Origin: an uncultured Ruminococcus sp.
GTDB taxonomy: Bacteria > Bacillota > Clostridia > Oscillospirales > Ruminococcaceae
DNA length: 5,531 bases
Direction of reading: 5' to 3'
Assembly (NCBI GenBank): GCA_945876155.1
Contig: CAMCMW010000134.1
Coordinates: 1 to 5,531 of the forward strand
Part shown: positions 5,499 to 5,531 of the stretch, piece by piece
Position numbering within the stretch: position 1 is the first letter of the stretch
Layout: each line of letters opens with the position of its first letter
Made by a program: the position numbers and the translations under genes
Notes under the pieces: generated by a model
Told to the model about the DNA's origin: nothing
Database searches by the model: none
Seen by the model: only the letters and a program-made list of their open reading frames with translations

Positions 5499-5531
5499 TT
5501 GGATTTCGATGAGCTGTACAGCGAATATTTT
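5499..5531 (+). CDS. start of a probable ECF-type sigma factor gene (partial)
   Basis: Eleven codons are visible before the window ends. Read from TTG they give (M)DFDELYSEYF. This is the typical opening of ECF sigma-70 family factors, where an acidic FxELYxxYF motif begins region 2. It has its own promoter and ribosome binding site downstream of the terminator. Eleven residues are little evidence, and a few other families start similarly, so the identity is a guess that one more kilobase would settle. If correct, it would place a stress-type sigma factor next to the YdbS/YdbT-like operon. Confidence 0.5.
   Translation, partial: MDFDELYSEYF

Overview
The window looks like part of a chromosome from a low-to-moderate GC, Gram-positive member of the Clostridia. 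A Ruminococcus-type gut Firmicute is my best guess, but it rests on impression and not on any marker gene. The support is strong AGGAGG-type ribosome binding sites, consensus sigma-A promoters, AT-rich spacers, a TTG start and the gene families present. There are no rRNA, tRNA, CRISPR or recognisable transposase genes.

Layout: bases 1-325 hold no gene. They carry a perfect-consensus sigma-A promoter on the minus strand (TTGACA-17 bp-TATAAT, 278-306) that fires leftward out of the window, followed by about 270 bases rich in hairpins that look like a structured leader or a non-coding RNA. Bases 326-2837 are a two-gene minus-strand unit: an AGCS-family sodium:alanine/glycine-type symporter (1515-2837), then a 376-residue protein with the fold layout of an alpha-D-phosphohexomutase (326-1456). 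The mutase-like protein appears to have lost every catalytic loop of that family. The 188-base divergent spacer 2838-3025 is full of inverted repeats, one of which carries an extended -10 element (TGCTATAAT) on each strand.

Bases 3026-5400 are a plus-strand three-gene operon. It holds a small bacterial-PH-domain membrane protein (YdbS-like), a large multi-PH-domain membrane protein (YdbT-like) and a 158-residue membrane-anchored protein of unknown function. The spacings are tight, and the last two ribosome binding sites overlap the preceding stop codons. A good intrinsic terminator (5407-5436) ends this operon. A new promoter follows, and the first 11 codons of a gene whose start resembles an ECF-type sigma factor (5499-5531) run off the right edge.

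Functionally, the YdbS/YdbT pair belongs to a family that in Bacillus is controlled by the ECF sigma factor SigW and linked to resistance to antimicrobial peptides. A possible ECF sigma gene immediately downstream therefore suggests an envelope-stress locus, though the sequence does not prove a regulatory link. The most unusual items are the mutase-like pseudoenzyme, the unidentified structured leftward transcript, and the palindrome-rich divergent promoter region.
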